DNA from: Brevundimonas mediterranea
Lineage (GTDB): Bacteria; Pseudomonadota; Alphaproteobacteria; Caulobacterales; Caulobacteraceae
NCBI RefSeq assembly: GCF_011064825.1
Contig: NZ_CP048751.1
Span: forward strand, 1,860,001-1,924,000
DNA: 64,000 nucleotides
Direction of reading: 5' to 3'
Under the pieces are notes generated by a model, which had not been told where the DNA came from, did not search any database, and saw nothing but the letters and a program-made list of their open reading frames with translations. Below are positions 29,641 to 39,389 of this stretch, piece after piece (positions within the stretch are counted from its first letter, which is position 1; every line of letters starts with the position of its first letter). A program made the translations under genes and the position numbers.

Positions 29641-30258
29641 ATGGGATTGTCGCGAGAACGACATTTCACCGTGACTCATCTCCGGCATCAGCTGGCCATG
29701 GTCCAGGTGTTCGAGCAGGTCGAGAACAAGGATGGTCGATCCAGAGAGATCGATAGGGCGGACGACTTCGCGGCCCTCGTTCGGCGACTGCGTCTGCCCT
29801 TGCTCAACTTCTTCTCACGACGATCCGGCTCCCGAACGGACGCCGAGGAAATGGTCCAGGATCTGTTCGTGCGTCTGCTGCGCCGGGCCGATCTCCTGAC
29901 CCTGGACAACGTCGATGGCTATGTCTTCGAAGCCGCCGCCAACGTTGCGCGCGACCGAGGACGCTATGAGCTTTCGCGCGGAGGAGGGCGACATGTCGAT
30001 ATCAATACCCTGTCTGCCGAGAGCGAAGAGCCGGGCGCTGAGCGTATCGTCGCCGGCCGTCAGAGGCTGACACGGATGCTCGCCGCCCTCGACGCCCTGC
30101 CGCCCCGCGCCCGGACGATCGTTATCCTGCGCCGGTTTGAAAACCTGACCTACGCCCAGATCGCCGAAAGGCTGGGGATTTCCGTGAGCGCGGTAGAGAA
30201 GCATATGGTGCGCTCAATGTCGGCGCTGCGACAGGACCTGGGAAAGATTTCCGATTGA
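29641..30258 (+). CDS. ECF sigma factor, FecI-like
   Basis: 205 residues (or 186 if the Met at 29698 is used; neither start has a strong ribosome site). Region 2 (residues 45-100, SRTDAEEMVQDLFVRLLRRA) and region 4 HTH (about 150-195, YAQIAERLGISVSAVEKHM) are complete. FecI-type sigma factors are switched on when an outer-membrane receptor signals through FecR. Both partners follow directly, the FecR gene starting on TGATG. Confidence 0.88.
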   Translation: MGLSRERHFTVTHLRHQLAMVQVFEQVENKDGRSREIDRADDFAALVRRLRLPLLNFFSRRSGSRTDAEEMVQDLFVRLLRRADLLTLDNVDGYVFEAAANVARDRGRYELSRGGGRHVDINTLSAESEEPGAERIVAGRQRLTRMLAALDALPPRARTIVILRRFENLTYAQIAERLGISVSAVEKHMVRSMSALRQDLGKISD

Positions 30259-31244
30259 TGTCTCCCGCCTCGCCGACCCCCGACAACGATGACCATGACG
30301 ACCCCGCCGCCTTCTGGTTCGCGCGGATGAACAGCGGTGCGCGACCCGGCCAGGCCGACGAAGAGGGTTTTCGCGCCTGGATCGAGGCGGACCCTGACAA
30401 CAAGCAGGCGTATCGCCAGTGCCAGATCGCCTGGGGCGCGCTGGGCGTTGAAGCGGGCGCGCCGGATGTTCTGGCCCTTCGCGCGAGGGCGTTGAAATCT
30501 GACTCCGGCGCCGTGACGCGCAGGCGAGCCCTGTTCGGCCTGACCGGAGGTGCCGTCGCTGCGGCGGGGGCCGGTGTCTGGGTCCTGTCCGCTTCGTCCC
30601 CAGCGAGTGCCCTGATCGTCACCGGGGCGGGGCAGAGAATGACCGCGCCCCTGCCAGACGGATCGGAGGTGACCTTGGCGCCCCTGACCCGTCTGCGGCT
30701 CGACTATGCCTCTGATCGCCGTCGCGTTCGCCTCGAGGAAGGGCAGGCCTACTTCAATGTCCTCGCCGACGGCGATCGTCCGTTGACGGTAATCGCGGGG
30801 GATCGGGCGATGAGCGCCGGGGCCAGCCGGTTCCAGGTCAGCCTGTTGGACGAGGGGCCGGACATCGTCGTGGAGGAGGGCGCCCTGACGGTCGCCGACC
30901 GGCGCAACGGCTCCCGCATAGTGGCCAATCTCGCGGCCGGTCAGCGGGGCACCGGAGAGGGCGCCGAATTGCGCATTGCTTCTGTCGACGTCGAGAGCGC
31001 CACGGCATGGCGCCTGGGGCGTTTGGTCGTTCGCGATAAGCCCTTGAGCGAGGTGGTCGAGACCTTCAATCGCTACTCCTCCGATCATCTGGTGATCGGC
31101 GACGACAGGGCCGGCAAGGTGCGGATTTCCGGGTCTTTCCGCTACGACGCAGGGCGGGAGTTCGCCCAGGGTCTGGCCAGCGGTTTCGATCTAGACGTTG
31201 TTCAGACCCCGGACGGAACATGGCGGATCGACGCCTCTGACTGA
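30258..31244 (+). CDS. FecR-family anti-sigma/sigma regulator
   Basis: 328 residues. There is a cytoplasmic N-terminal DUF4880 part (DPAAFWFARMNSG, FRAWIEADPDNKQAYRQ), one TM helix near residue 100, the periplasmic FecR domain (GQRMTAPLPDGSEVTLAPLT) and a C-terminal STN-like segment. It relays the receptor signal through the inner membrane to the sigma factor. It overlaps the sigma gene by one base. Confidence 0.88.
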   Translation: MSPASPTPDNDDHDDPAAFWFARMNSGARPGQADEEGFRAWIEADPDNKQAYRQCQIAWGALGVEAGAPDVLALRARALKSDSGAVTRRRALFGLTGGAVAAAGAGVWVLSASSPASALIVTGAGQRMTAPLPDGSEVTLAPLTRLRLDYASDRRRVRLEEGQAYFNVLADGDRPLTVIAGDRAMSAGASRFQVSLLDEGPDIVVEEGALTVADRRNGSRIVANLAAGQRGTGEGAELRIASVDVESATAWRLGRLVVRDKPLSEVVETFNRYSSDHLVIGDDRAGKVRISGSFRYDAGREFAQGLASGFDLDVVQTPDGTWRIDASD

Positions 31245-31353
31245 ACGGCGACGCTTCGATGAAATTTCCAAGACGGGGTGGGGATCAGGGCAGTGCCTTC
31301 CGTTCCTGGGAGTGAGCCGGCGCACGTCCGGCACTGCATCTCATGGGGCTACA

Positions 31354-33858
31354 ATGACCAACACCACTCCGCTCGCCGGCGCCCTCAGGCGCGGCCTCCT
31401 CGCCTGTGTCGCCGTCGCCGCGCTCGGTGTCTCGGCGCCCGCCATGGCCCAGACAGCCGCCAATCAGCCGGTCGCCTTCTCAATCGAAAGCCAGCCGCTT
31501 GAAACGGCTCTGACGAGCTTTGCGCGCACCGCCGACGTTCAGGTGCTGTTCGCGCCTGAACTGGTTCGTGGAAAGCGCGCAAACCGAGTCTCGGGATTGA
31601 TGTCGCCGTCCCAAGCTCTCGGCCAGATCCTCGCCGGATCCGGCCTGGTCGCGACGCCGGTGGGCGAGCGCACCTTTTCTGTTTCAGCGGGCGGAACCGA
31701 GACGAGCGACGCGGCCCAACTCGACGATGTGATCGTCACGGCGCAGAAGCGCGAGCAACGCATCCAAGACGTGCCTCTGGCGGTGACGGTCATCGATGGC
31801 GATGACGCTGCACGGCGCGGCATCGACAGCGTCACCGGCCTGGTCGATGAGGTTCCGGGGGTCTCGGTCAACTACGCCTTCGGCGGAACGAACTACGGCC
31901 TAATCTCTATCCGCGGCATCGGCGGCGCCGATGACTATAAGCCGAATGGCAACCCCTCGGTCGCCCTGCACATCGACGGCGTCTACCAGACCTCCAACGC
32001 CTATCTGGGCATGCCTCTGTTCGACCTGGAGCGCGTGGAAGTCCTGAAGGGGCCTCAAGGCACACTGTATGGCCGCAACACCACCGCTGGCGTCATCAAC
32101 GCCATCACCCGAGGTCCGACCGACGTGCGGGAGGGAAGCGCCCGGGTCGAGTACGGCAGCTATGACTACACCGCCTTCGAAACCGCCTTCGGCGGCCCGG
32201 TGACGGAAAGGGTCGGCGTGCGGGTGGCGATCCTGGCCGAACAGGGCGGCGGCTTCATGGACGGCGCCGGGGCCGGCGATCTTGCGGGCTTCCGCCTCTC
32301 GGTCGGCGGGGTGGTGCAGAACCAGATGCCGCCGATCCTCGATCCCGGCCGTCGAGAAGGCTTCGGCGACAAGGACCTCGTCGCTGGTCGTGCGACGGTG
32401 GCGATCGAACTCGCGCCCCAGACGGATCTGACCATCAAACTGTTCGGCAGTCGGGATCGTGGCGAGACGCGCCAGTACGACCGGATCTCGGCGGCGCTCG
32501 ACACCAACATCGCCAACGCCGGCGAGAACGATGACCCCTACGAGTTCTATTCGGCCGAATATCCAACACAGGACATCGACATCTACGGTCTGTCGGCGAC
32601 CCTGGAGCATGAGCTCGGCGATAACCTCAACCTCACGATCGTCGCGGGCGCCCAAGGCACCACGCGATCGGTTCAGGGCAACGGCGACGGCTCGCCCTAT
32701 CCGGCGTCCCGCTTCGACGCCGACGAAGAGCTGAGCCAGGCCTCCTTGGAGGTCCGACTGGGCGACGACACCGGCGGGCGGTTCGACTGGATCCTCGGCG
32801 GGTTCCTCGTCTCCGACGAGATCGACTTCGACACCCGCTGGACCAGCTACACGGCGCGCACGATGTACGACAATCTGCACAAGCAGACGCGCGACAGCCT
32901 CGCCGCCTTCGGCCAGATCGACTTCCGGGTCACCGAGCGGCTGCAGCTGTCCGGCGGCCTGCGCTACACCCGCGACGAGGCGACCTTCAGCGGCCGCAAC
33001 GACGACCTCAATCCCTGGGGTATCTCGACCTTCACGACCACCTTCGCCACCACCAACCCCTTCATCTGGGATCGCGCGTTCGAGGACGACAATGTTTCGG
33101 GCCGCATCACAGCCAAGTACGACGTGACGTCCAGCCTCAACGTCTTCGTCTCGGCCGGCACCGGCTACCGCGCCGGCGGTTTCGATGGCACCTCGATCTT
33201 CACCCAGGCCGAGACCCTGCCGTTCGAGTCCGAGACGGTCACCGCCTATGAAGCCGGGCTGCGCTGGACCACCGGCCGCCTGCGCGTCTCACTTGACGCC
33301 TTCGCCTATGAGTTCGAGGAGCTCCAGGCCACGACCCGCCTGGCCAACGACACCAATGGCCGAGCCAACGTCGGCGAGGCCGAGACCTCGGGCATCGATT
33401 TCGCCATCAACGCCGTCCTGTTCGAGACGGACACCCAGACCCTGGACGTCGATCTCTCGGCCGCCTTCCTGGACTCGGAAATCATCTCGTTCAGCTCGGC
33501 GCGCGTGGCCGACGTCCTGGCCACCGTCGGCGATCCCCTGCCGGGCGCGCCGGACGTGACCGCCACGTTGTCGTTCAACCACGGCTTGACCCTGTCGAAC
33601 GGCTGGAGGATCAACTCGCGCCTGGGCGTCGCGCACCACGGCGAGGAATCCAACCGCCTGAACGCCATCCCGGGCAATACGGCGGAGGCCTATACGCTGG
33701 TGAACGCCCGGGTCGAACTGGCGTCCACGGCCGACTGGGCGGTCTACGCCTACGGTCGCAACATCACCGACGAGGTCTATTTCCCGGAGTTGAACGGCGC
33801 GTCGCGTCTGGTCGGCGCACCGGCCACCTATGGCGTCGGATTGCGCTACGCCTTCTGA
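31354..33858 (+). CDS. TonB-dependent receptor with STN signalling domain
   Basis: 834 residues from [14 protein letters not shown]; an earlier in-frame start would overlap FecR. A signal peptide ends at AMAQ. An STN domain (about residues 35-110, [19 protein letters not shown]) is followed by the TonB box/plug ([37 protein letters not shown]) and a 22-strand barrel ending in the aromatic RYAF. The STN domain signals to FecR. The ligand is unknown. The adjacent PhoD gene suggests a phosphoester or phosphate-containing substrate. Confidence 0.92.
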   Translation: MTNTTPLAGALRRGLLACVAVAALGVSAPAMAQTAANQPVAFSIESQPLETALTSFARTADVQVLFAPELVRGKRANRVSGLMSPSQALGQILAGSGLVATPVGERTFSVSAGGTETSDAAQLDDVIVTAQKREQRIQDVPLAVTVIDGDDAARRGIDSVTGLVDEVPGVSVNYAFGGTNYGLISIRGIGGADDYKPNGNPSVALHIDGVYQTSNAYLGMPLFDLERVEVLKGPQGTLYGRNTTAGVINAITRGPTDVREGSARVEYGSYDYTAFETAFGGPVTERVGVRVAILAEQGGGFMDGAGAGDLAGFRLSVGGVVQNQMPPILDPGRREGFGDKDLVAGRATVAIELAPQTDLTIKLFGSRDRGETRQYDRISAALDTNIANAGENDDPYEFYSAEYPTQDIDIYGLSATLEHELGDNLNLTIVAGAQGTTRSVQGNGDGSPYPASRFDADEELSQASLEVRLGDDTGGRFDWILGGFLVSDEIDFDTRWTSYTARTMYDNLHKQTRDSLAAFGQIDFRVTERLQLSGGLRYTRDEATFSGRNDDLNPWGISTFTTTFATTNPFIWDRAFEDDNVSGRITAKYDVTSSLNVFVSAGTGYRAGGFDGTSIFTQAETLPFESETVTAYEAGLRWTTGRLRVSLDAFAYEFEELQATTRLANDTNGRANVGEAETSGIDFAINAVLFETDTQTLDVDLSAAFLDSEIISFSSARVADVLATVGDPLPGAPDVTATLSFNHGLTLSNGWRINSRLGVAHHGEESNRLNAIPGNTAEAYTLVNARVELASTADWAVYAYGRNITDEVYFPELNGASRLVGAPATYGVGLRYAF

Positions 33859-33927
33859 CGACCATCCGCGCCGTCGCCTTCATCCCCGGCGGCGGCGCGG
33901 ACCCACCTTTGCGCGACAGGACGCCTC

Positions 33928-35352
33928 ATGCCGCCGCTGAACCGCCGAACCCTGATGGGCGCAAGTCTTCTCGCCCTCGCGCCCGCCGTCGCGGCCGCCC
34001 AGTCGAACCTCGACTGGGTCGGCATCAAACGCCTGATGCAGGGGCCAGTCCTGGGTTGGGCGCGCGGCGAGGAGGCTGTCGTCTGGACGCGGGCCAGCGG
34101 TCCTTGGCCGATCTGCATCGAATACGACGTCGATCCCCAGTTCCCGGACCCACGTCGCAGCCCGGTCCTGGCCGCCGATGTCGTGGAGGACTTCATCCAG
34201 GTTCATCGGCTTGAAGGGCTGGAGCCTGGCCGTACCTACGCCTACCGCGTCATTGTCGATGGCAAACCCAATCCGGACGACTTGGGACTGGAACCTTGGA
34301 CATTGACGGCGGCGCCCGAACAGGCGGCCCGGTTCAGGCTGGCCTTCGGATCCTGCGCCCGCCGCGCCCGCTATCCTGTCCAGCCGATCTGGCGCGCAGT
34401 TGAGACTGCCCGACCCGACCTCTTTGTCTGGGCCGGAGACGCGGTCTATGCCGACAGCCTGGACCCGGAGATCCTCGCCGAGGAATATCGCCGCCAGCGC
34501 GATCTGCCTGAGATCCGACGGTTCATGGCGACCACGCCCCAATTCTGCATCTGGGATGACCACGACTATGGGCTGAACGACCAGGATCGTCGTCATCCCG
34601 GCAAGGTCGCCGCGCTGGAAATCTTCAAACGCTACTGGCCCAACCCGTCCGCCGGCCTGCCCGGCACGCCGGGCGCCTTCTTCCGGTGGTCTCAGGGCGG
34701 GGTCGATTTCTTCTTCTTGGACGTCCGTTATCACCGGGACCCGAACATGGGCCCGAACGTCGCCGGCAAGACCATGCTGGGCGAGCAGCAGCGCGACTGG
34801 CTGATGGCCGGGCTCAGCGCTAGCCGTGCGCCATTCAAGGTGTTGATCTCCGGTTCCGGCTGGAATGACGGCAAGGCCGAGGGTGCGGATGCCTGGTCCT
34901 CGTTCACCCATGAGCGGGACGCCATCTTCGAACACATCATGGCCGAGAGGATCCCCGGCGTCCTGCTGCTCTCGGGCGATACGCATTTCGGCGAGATGAA
35001 CTGCCTGCCCTGGTCGGACCGCGGCGGCTACGATCTGTACGAATTCGTCAGTTCGCCGCTGGCTCAGGATACCGTCGACCTCTACCTGACGGGCCGCCCG
35101 GTCATGCGGGTGCGCCAGGCATTCTCTAACGACGTCAATTTCGGCGTCGTTGACTTCGATTTGACCTTGCCGGATCCCACGGTCCGGTTCGAACTGCGTG
35201 ACGAGGCCGGACAGTCGGTTTGGCCCGCGGTAGTCGTGAAGGCATCGGAACTGCGGAACGGCGTGAGCTCCTGGCTGGACAAGCTTGACGCCACCTCGAA
35301 GCGACGTTGGGCTGACGTGGCCGCTGGGCTCGGCTATTATTCCTCTCGCTGA
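33928..35352 (+). CDS. PhoD-like alkaline phosphatase/phosphodiesterase
   Basis: 474 residues with a Tat-like N-terminus (NRRTLMGASLLALAPAVAAA), then a fibronectin-like PhoD N-domain and the metallophosphatase core. Metal-binding motifs are FGSCARRARYPVQPIW, VWAGDAVYADS, IWDDHDYGLND and LLLSGDTHFGEMN. PhoD enzymes are Ca/Fe-dependent periplasmic phosphodiesterases. It lies 69 bases after the TonB receptor, so receptor and enzyme probably act together in phosphoester use. Confidence 0.9.
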   Translation: MPPLNRRTLMGASLLALAPAVAAAQSNLDWVGIKRLMQGPVLGWARGEEAVVWTRASGPWPICIEYDVDPQFPDPRRSPVLAADVVEDFIQVHRLEGLEPGRTYAYRVIVDGKPNPDDLGLEPWTLTAAPEQAARFRLAFGSCARRARYPVQPIWRAVETARPDLFVWAGDAVYADSLDPEILAEEYRRQRDLPEIRRFMATTPQFCIWDDHDYGLNDQDRRHPGKVAALEIFKRYWPNPSAGLPGTPGAFFRWSQGGVDFFFLDVRYHRDPNMGPNVAGKTMLGEQQRDWLMAGLSASRAPFKVLISGSGWNDGKAEGADAWSSFTHERDAIFEHIMAERIPGVLLLSGDTHFGEMNCLPWSDRGGYDLYEFVSSPLAQDTVDLYLTGRPVMRVRQAFSNDVNFGVVDFDLTLPDPTVRFELRDEAGQSVWPAVVVKASELRNGVSSWLDKLDATSKRRWADVAAGLGYYSSR

Positions 35353-35408
35353 CGACTTGGCTGACTGATCGGCTGACGCTTCAGATTATCGTCTGGAACT
35401 CAGTAGTG

Positions 35409-35423
35409 ATTGCTTCGATCAAT
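35409..35423. promoter_or_regulatory. Possible ArsR operator
   Basis: ATTG-N7-CAAT lies 20 bases before the arsR start, and a further ATTCC...GGAAAT pair follows at about 35425-35443. The AT-rich block in a GC-rich region and its place suit an autorepressor site. Confidence 0.4.
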
Positions 35424-35443
35424 AATTCCGTTAATCTGGAAAT

Positions 35444-35779
35444 ATGGAATCAGAAGACGCAATCCTGGCGCTTGCCGCCCTCGCCCAATCGACCCGGCTG
35501 GAAACCTTCCGCCTTCTGGTGCGCCATGAACCGGGGGGGGCGCCGGCCGGCGAGATCGCCCAGACTTTGGCCGTGCCGGCCAACACCCTGTCGGCGCACT
35601 TGGGCGTCCTGACCCGCGCGGGCTTGATCAAGTCGGAGCGGCGAAGTCGGTCGATCATCTACCGCGCAGACCTGGACCGGTTCCGAGACCTGGTCCTGTT
35701 CCTGCTCAAGGACTGCTGCGGGGGCAGGGCCGACCTCTGCGAGCCCCTGCTGGCCGAGCTCGCGCCCTGCTGCCCCTGA
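35444..35779 (+). CDS. arsR: ArsR-family arsenic repressor
   Basis: 111 residues of winged-helix fold (LAALAQSTRLETFRLLVRHE, ANTLSAHLGVLTRAGLIKSE). Cys residues in KDCCGGRADLC near the C-terminus are likely As(III) ligands, as in the C-terminal-Cys branch of ArsR proteins. It is the first gene of a five-gene arsenic operon; arsC starts seven bases downstream. Confidence 0.9.
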   Translation: MESEDAILALAALAQSTRLETFRLLVRHEPGGAPAGEIAQTLAVPANTLSAHLGVLTRAGLIKSERRSRSIIYRADLDRFRDLVLFLLKDCCGGRADLCEPLLAELAPCCP

Positions 35780-35786
35780 GGATCCC

Positions 35787-36212
35787 GTGGACATCGTCAT
35801 CTATCACAACCCCGCCTGCGGGACGTCGCGCAACGCGCTCGAGCTGATCCGGCATGTCGGCGTCGAGCCGCATGTCGTCGAGTATCTGAAGACGCCACCG
35901 TCGCGGACCATGGTCGCCTGGCTGGCCGAACGGGCCGGCAAGCCGCTGCGCGACCTGTTGCGCGAGAAGGGAACGCCCTACGCCGAACTGGGCCTCGGGG
36001 ACCCGGGCCTGACAGACAATCAGTTGCTCGATGCGATCGAGGCTCATCCGATCCTGCTCAATCGCCCGATCGTCGTCAGTCCTATCGGCGTCGGGCTGTG
36101 CCGACCGTCCGAGATCGTTCTGGACCTCCTGCCCGCCGACGATCTCAAGCCCTTCACCAAGGAGGACGGCGAGGTCGTCATCGACGCCGCCGGCCAGCGG
36201 GCGAGGCGATGA
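35787..36212 (+). CDS. arsC: Glutaredoxin-type arsenate reductase
   Basis: 141 residues with a GTG start. The active-site motif is [10 protein letters not shown] with catalytic Cys11, the signature of the glutaredoxin-dependent ArsC class. [17 protein letters not shown] further on contains the conserved Arg of the arsenate site. It reduces arsenate to arsenite in the cytosol. It overlaps acr3 by ATGA. Confidence 0.93.
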   Translation: MDIVIYHNPACGTSRNALELIRHVGVEPHVVEYLKTPPSRTMVAWLAERAGKPLRDLLREKGTPYAELGLGDPGLTDNQLLDAIEAHPILLNRPIVVSPIGVGLCRPSEIVLDLLPADDLKPFTKEDGEVVIDAAGQRARR

Positions 36213-37294
36213 TCGACACCCCCGTGGCGGACGATGCGCCGCGTCGCCTGTCCTTTCTCGACCGCTGGCTGACGCTGTGGATCTTCGTGGCCATGGGCCT
36301 GGGCGTGGCTCTGGGAACCTTGGCGCCGGGCCTGCCGACCTGGGTCGACAGCCTCTCGATCGGCTCGACCAACATCCCGATCGCCATCGGCCTGATCCTC
36401 ATGATGTACCCGCCGCTGGCCAAGGTCCGGTACGAGGAACTTCCGCGCGTCTTCGCCGACAAGCGGGTGCTGGCCCTGTCCCTGTTCCAGAACTGGGTGC
36501 TGGGCCCGGTCCTCATGTTCGCCCTGGCGGTGATCTTCCTGCGCGATCAGCCGGACTACATGACTGGCGTCATCCTGATCGGGCTGGCGCGCTGCATCGC
36601 CATGGTGCTGGTCTGGAACCAGCTGGCACGCGGCGACAACCAGTATGTCGCCGGCCTCGTCGCCTTCAACTCGATCTTCCAGATCCTGTTCTTCAGCCTC
36701 TACGCCTGGTTCTTCCTCACAGTCCTGCCGCCCCTGTTCGGCCTGCAGGGCAGCGTGGTGGACGTCAGCGTCTGGACCATCGCCGGGGCGGTGCTTGTCT
36801 ACCTCGGTCTTCCATTCCTGGCCGGCTTCCTGACCCGTCGCAGCCTGATCGCCCGCCGCGGCGCCGACTGGTACGAGCGGCGCTTCCTGCCGCGCATCGG
36901 GCCGATCACCCTGATCGCCCTGCTGTTCACCATCGTGGTCATGTTCAGCCTCAAGGGCGGCGAGGTGGTGGCTTTGCCGCTGGACGCCCTGCGCATCGCC
37001 ACTCCCCTGACGATCTACTTCCTCGTCATGTTCGTGGTCAGCTTCCTCATGGGCAAGCTGATAGAGGCCGACTATCCGCGCACAACCGCCCTGGCCTTTA
37101 CTGCGGCCTCGAACAATTTCGAGCTGGCCATCGCGGTGGCCATCGCAGCCTTCGGGCTGACCTCGCCCGTCGCCTTCGCGGCCGTCATCGGTCCCCTGGT
37201 CGAGGTGCCGGTGCTGATCCTGCTGGTGTCGGTTGCGCTGTGGATGGGCCGCCGCTGGTTCCCGGACACCGCCCCGCCGGCGGACGCCGCCTGA
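36209..37294 (+). CDS. Acr3-type arsenite efflux permease
   Basis: 361 residues and ten TM helices. The conserved Cys in [16 protein letters not shown] near residue 129 and the Glu in [16 protein letters not shown] are the functional residues of Acr3. It exports arsenite made by ArsC, using the proton gradient. It is translationally coupled at both ends (ATGA before, TGATG after). Confidence 0.95.
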   Translation: MIDTPVADDAPRRLSFLDRWLTLWIFVAMGLGVALGTLAPGLPTWVDSLSIGSTNIPIAIGLILMMYPPLAKVRYEELPRVFADKRVLALSLFQNWVLGPVLMFALAVIFLRDQPDYMTGVILIGLARCIAMVLVWNQLARGDNQYVAGLVAFNSIFQILFFSLYAWFFLTVLPPLFGLQGSVVDVSVWTIAGAVLVYLGLPFLAGFLTRRSLIARRGADWYERRFLPRIGPITLIALLFTIVVMFSLKGGEVVALPLDALRIATPLTIYFLVMFVVSFLMGKLIEADYPRTTALAFTAASNNFELAIAVAIAAFGLTSPVAFAAVIGPLVEVPVLILLVSVALWMGRRWFPDTAPPADAA

Positions 37295-37710
37295 TGGTCG
37301 TCCTGCATCTGCTGGACGCGGATGACGCCGGCCTGATCGCGACCCTGCGTGGCGCGGGTCTGCCGGACCCCGGTGACGGCCGCTACTTCAGCGCCGATCA
37401 CTACGGCGCGGTCATCGGCTACGTCGGACTGGAAGGGGAGGGACGCGACCTGCTGCTGCGCTCCTTGGTCGTCCTTGCCGACCAGAAGGCCCGCGGCCTG
37501 GGAAGTCGGGTGCTGGCCGCCGCCGAGACCGCCGCCGGCGACCTGGGCGCTGCACATCTGCACCTGCTCACCACGACGGCCGAGCGCTTCTTCACCCGGC
37601 ACGGCTTCGTCGTCGCCGATCGGGCGTCTGCACCGCCCGCGATCCGGCGAACCGGCGAGTTCGCGGATCTCTGCCCGGCGTCGGCCGCCTACCTGACCAA
37701 GGACCTCTGA
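37294..37710 (+). CDS. arsN2: ArsN2-type GNAT acetyltransferase
   Basis: 138 residues of GNAT fold with [20 protein letters not shown] (acetyl-CoA loop) near residue 55 and [12 protein letters not shown] near residue 100. ArsN-type enzymes in ars operons acetylate arsenic-containing compounds or have related unknown substrates. It shares one-base overlaps with acr3 and arsH. Confidence 0.82.
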   Translation: MVVLHLLDADDAGLIATLRGAGLPDPGDGRYFSADHYGAVIGYVGLEGEGRDLLLRSLVVLADQKARGLGSRVLAAAETAAGDLGAAHLHLLTTTAERFFTRHGFVVADRASAPPAIRRTGEFADLCPASAAYLTKDL

Positions 37711-38462
37711 TGACCTTCGCCCGCCTACGGTCGCTGCCGGATCCGGATCATCTGCCGGCTCTGGACGCGGCTCATCTGTCTGCCGAGCCTGCCCGTGGAC
37801 TGGGTCCGACAGACCCGGCACCGCGGATTCTGCTCTTGTATGGATCGCTGCGCGAACGGTCCTACTCACGGCTCTGCGTTGAGGAAGCGGCCCGTCTGCT
37901 GCAGCGGATGGGATGCGAGACCCGCATTTTCGACCCCTGTGACCTTCCTCTGCCGGGCGCGCCTGGCGACGATGACCACCCGGCGGTGCGCGAGCTACGC
38001 GAGCACGCCTTCTGGTCAGAGGGCATGGTCTGGTGCAGTCCGGAACGGCACGGCCAGGTCTCCGGGGTGATGAAGCTGCAGATCGATCACCTGCCGTTGA
38101 GCCTGGGCGGCATGCGCCCGACCCAGGGCCGGACGCTCGCTGTCATGCAGGTGTCGGGCGGGTCCCAGAGCTTCAACGCCGTCAACACCCTGCGCCTCCT
38201 GGGCCGCTGGATGCGGATGGTCACCGTCCCCAACCAGTCGAGCGTGGCCAAGGCCTTCCAGGAGTTCGACGAGGCCGGCCGGATGAAGCCATCGGCCTAC
38301 TATGAGCGGATCGTCGATGTGATGGAGGAACTGGTGCGCTTCACCATTCTGGTCCGGCCCCACGCCGTCCAGCTCGTAGACCGATATTCCGAACGGAAGG
38401 CCGCCGGGGTTCCGGTCGAGATCACCTCGGATCTCTCCGCAATCGCTGCAGCACCCCCCTGA
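37710..38462 (+). CDS. arsH: ArsH NADPH-dependent FMN organoarsenical oxidase
   Basis: 250 residues of flavodoxin-like fold. [20 protein letters not shown] binds FMN phosphate near residue 45. [20 protein letters not shown] and [17 protein letters not shown] follow as in ArsH. ArsH oxidises trivalent organoarsenicals. It ends the operon; the stop codon lies in the loop of a CCCCC/GGGGG hairpin. Confidence 0.92.
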   Translation: MTFARLRSLPDPDHLPALDAAHLSAEPARGLGPTDPAPRILLLYGSLRERSYSRLCVEEAARLLQRMGCETRIFDPCDLPLPGAPGDDDHPAVRELREHAFWSEGMVWCSPERHGQVSGVMKLQIDHLPLSLGGMRPTQGRTLAVMQVSGGSQSFNAVNTLRLLGRWMRMVTVPNQSSVAKAFQEFDEAGRMKPSAYYERIVDVMEELVRFTILVRPHAVQLVDRYSERKAAGVPVEITSDLSAIAAAPP

Positions 38463-38508
38463 AGGGGGCGGGGCGTTCGATACCGGAAAGTTAAGCCCCG
38501 GCCCCCTG

Positions 38509-38520
38509 TCCCAGTGCAAC
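38509..38520 (-). repeat. Possible right inverted repeat of cargo block
   Basis: TCCCAGTGCAAC, 46 bases after the arsH stop, is the inverse partner of the sequence at 24936-24949. See that entry. Confidence 0.35.
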
Positions 38521-38663
38521 GTCAAATTTTTGCAGTGACCCGAATAGCTGCTTGTGGCGCGCACTTCAGACCTCAGCCGCGTCTCAGACCTCTCGATTCA
38601 AGCTGCCGCTGGCTCACCCCGAAAGGGCCTTTCGGGGAGGCGGGCGGCCAAAACTTTCTCCTG
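38521..38663. other. Cargo/trb junction with perfect hairpin
   Basis: No gene. At 38617-38637 the arms CCCCGAAAG and CTTTCGGGG form a 9-bp stem with a three-base loop and no T-run. This stretch separates the right cargo end from the trbB remnant and has no visible counterpart on the left. Confidence 0.4.
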
Positions 38664-38799
38664 GATGCCTCGCCGCACCATCATCGACGATCGATTGGAT
38701 GGCCACATCCGGCGGATCGGCGCAGGGCGGAAGGTCCAGGCTGTGCTCTGTGTCGAGCCGTTGGGCGACGACGGCTACGCGATAAGCATCCCGGCCTAA
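38664..38799 (+). pseudogene. Diverged 3' fragment of a second trbB
   Basis: The frame ending at 38799 reads HIRRIGAGRKVQAVL and VEPLGDDGYAIS, matching the last residues of the intact TrbB at 23943 (HIRRTASGRQVQAVL, VEPLGDDGYAIS). The DNA is clearly homologous over about 100 bases but differs at many sites, so it is not a fresh direct repeat. Its start (MPRRTI, compared with TPRRAI) is degraded. It stands exactly where trbB should end, in front of trbC. Confidence 0.85.
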
Positions 38800-38864
38800 G
38801 GCCAATCTTTCACCTGAAATTGAGGCGGCGTCGTTTGGCAACGAGCGCTGTCGGACACGAAACC

Positions 38865-38971
38865 CAAGTCGTGAAAAGTCGCCATCGCAGTCGGGGCGAC
38901 TTTCGGACCGCAAGTCATCACAAGTCGTATTTTGAGTCTTTGCGAGTTGTCGGACAGTCGTTTGCAAGTCG
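38865..38971 (+). repeat. Cluster of CAAGTCG-like short repeats
   Basis: CAAGTCG or CAAGTCA occurs at 38865, 38911, 38921 and 38965. AAAGTCG lies at 38875, CAGTCG at 38888 and 38955, and an inverted GCGACTTTC at 38896. They fill the region upstream of trbC and may be binding sites of a transfer regulator. Spacing is irregular, so this is not a CRISPR. Confidence 0.6.
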
Positions 38972-38984
38972 CGTAAAATAATCG

Positions 38985-39010
38985 ATCCACAGAGTTGACA
39001 ACCTGTGGAT
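38985..39010. promoter_or_regulatory. Large palindromic operator over a -35-like box before trbC
   Basis: Outer arms ATCCACAG (38985-38992) and CTGTGGAT (39003-39010) and inner arms GTTG and CAAC surround a single A; only one extra base breaks the symmetry. TTGACA (38995-39000) lies inside, so a bound protein would block a promoter. The outer arms also resemble inverted DnaA boxes. No convincing -10 was found. Confidence 0.6.
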
Positions 39011-39068
39011 ATATTTGCTTGCAATGTGGTGCATCGCGCTGAGACGCGCTGAACACAGGAAGCAAGAC

Positions 39069-39389
39069 ATGCGTGGAAGACTTGGGCGCCGCCTGTTCGG
39101 CGCGATGATGACGTGCGGCCTGATGATGGCCGGGCCGGCCCTGGCCGGAGGTTCAGGGATGCCCTGGGAAGGGCCGCTCCAGCAGGTGGTCCAGTCCATC
39201 ACCGGGCCCGTGGTCCAGGCCGCAGCGGTCGTGGCGGTGGTCGTCTTCGGCGCCGGCATCGCGATGAGCGAGAACGGATCCTCGATGCGACGCGGCCTAG
39301 GCATCATGTTCGGCCTTTGCATTGCCTTCGCGGCCTCGACCTTCTTCCTCGACTTCTTCGGCTTCGCCGGCGGGGCGGAGATCGGATGA
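39069..39389 (+). CDS. trbC: Conjugative pilin TrbC
   Basis: 106 residues from MRGRLGRRLFG with an AGGAAG ribosome site. There is a signal peptide (cleavage near LAGG), then two hydrophobic helices with a short polar turn, as in VirB2/TrbC pilins that form the transfer pilus. It opens the downstream half of the trb operon and overlaps trbD by ATGA. Confidence 0.9.
   Translation: MRGRLGRRLFGAMMTCGLMMAGPALAGGSGMPWEGPLQQVVQSITGPVVQAAAVVAVVVFGAGIAMSENGSSMRRGLGIMFGLCIAFAASTFFLDFFGFAGGAEIG

Noticed and set aside
38865-38971. Possible CRISPR or iteron array
   Set aside because: Repeats are only six or seven bases with irregular spacing and no spacers, so it is not a CRISPR. Iteron function is left open because no replication initiator gene is visible.
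38985-39010. oriT of the transfer system
   Set aside because: A palindrome before trbC could be an operator just as well; no relaxase gene or nic-like motif was recognised nearby.
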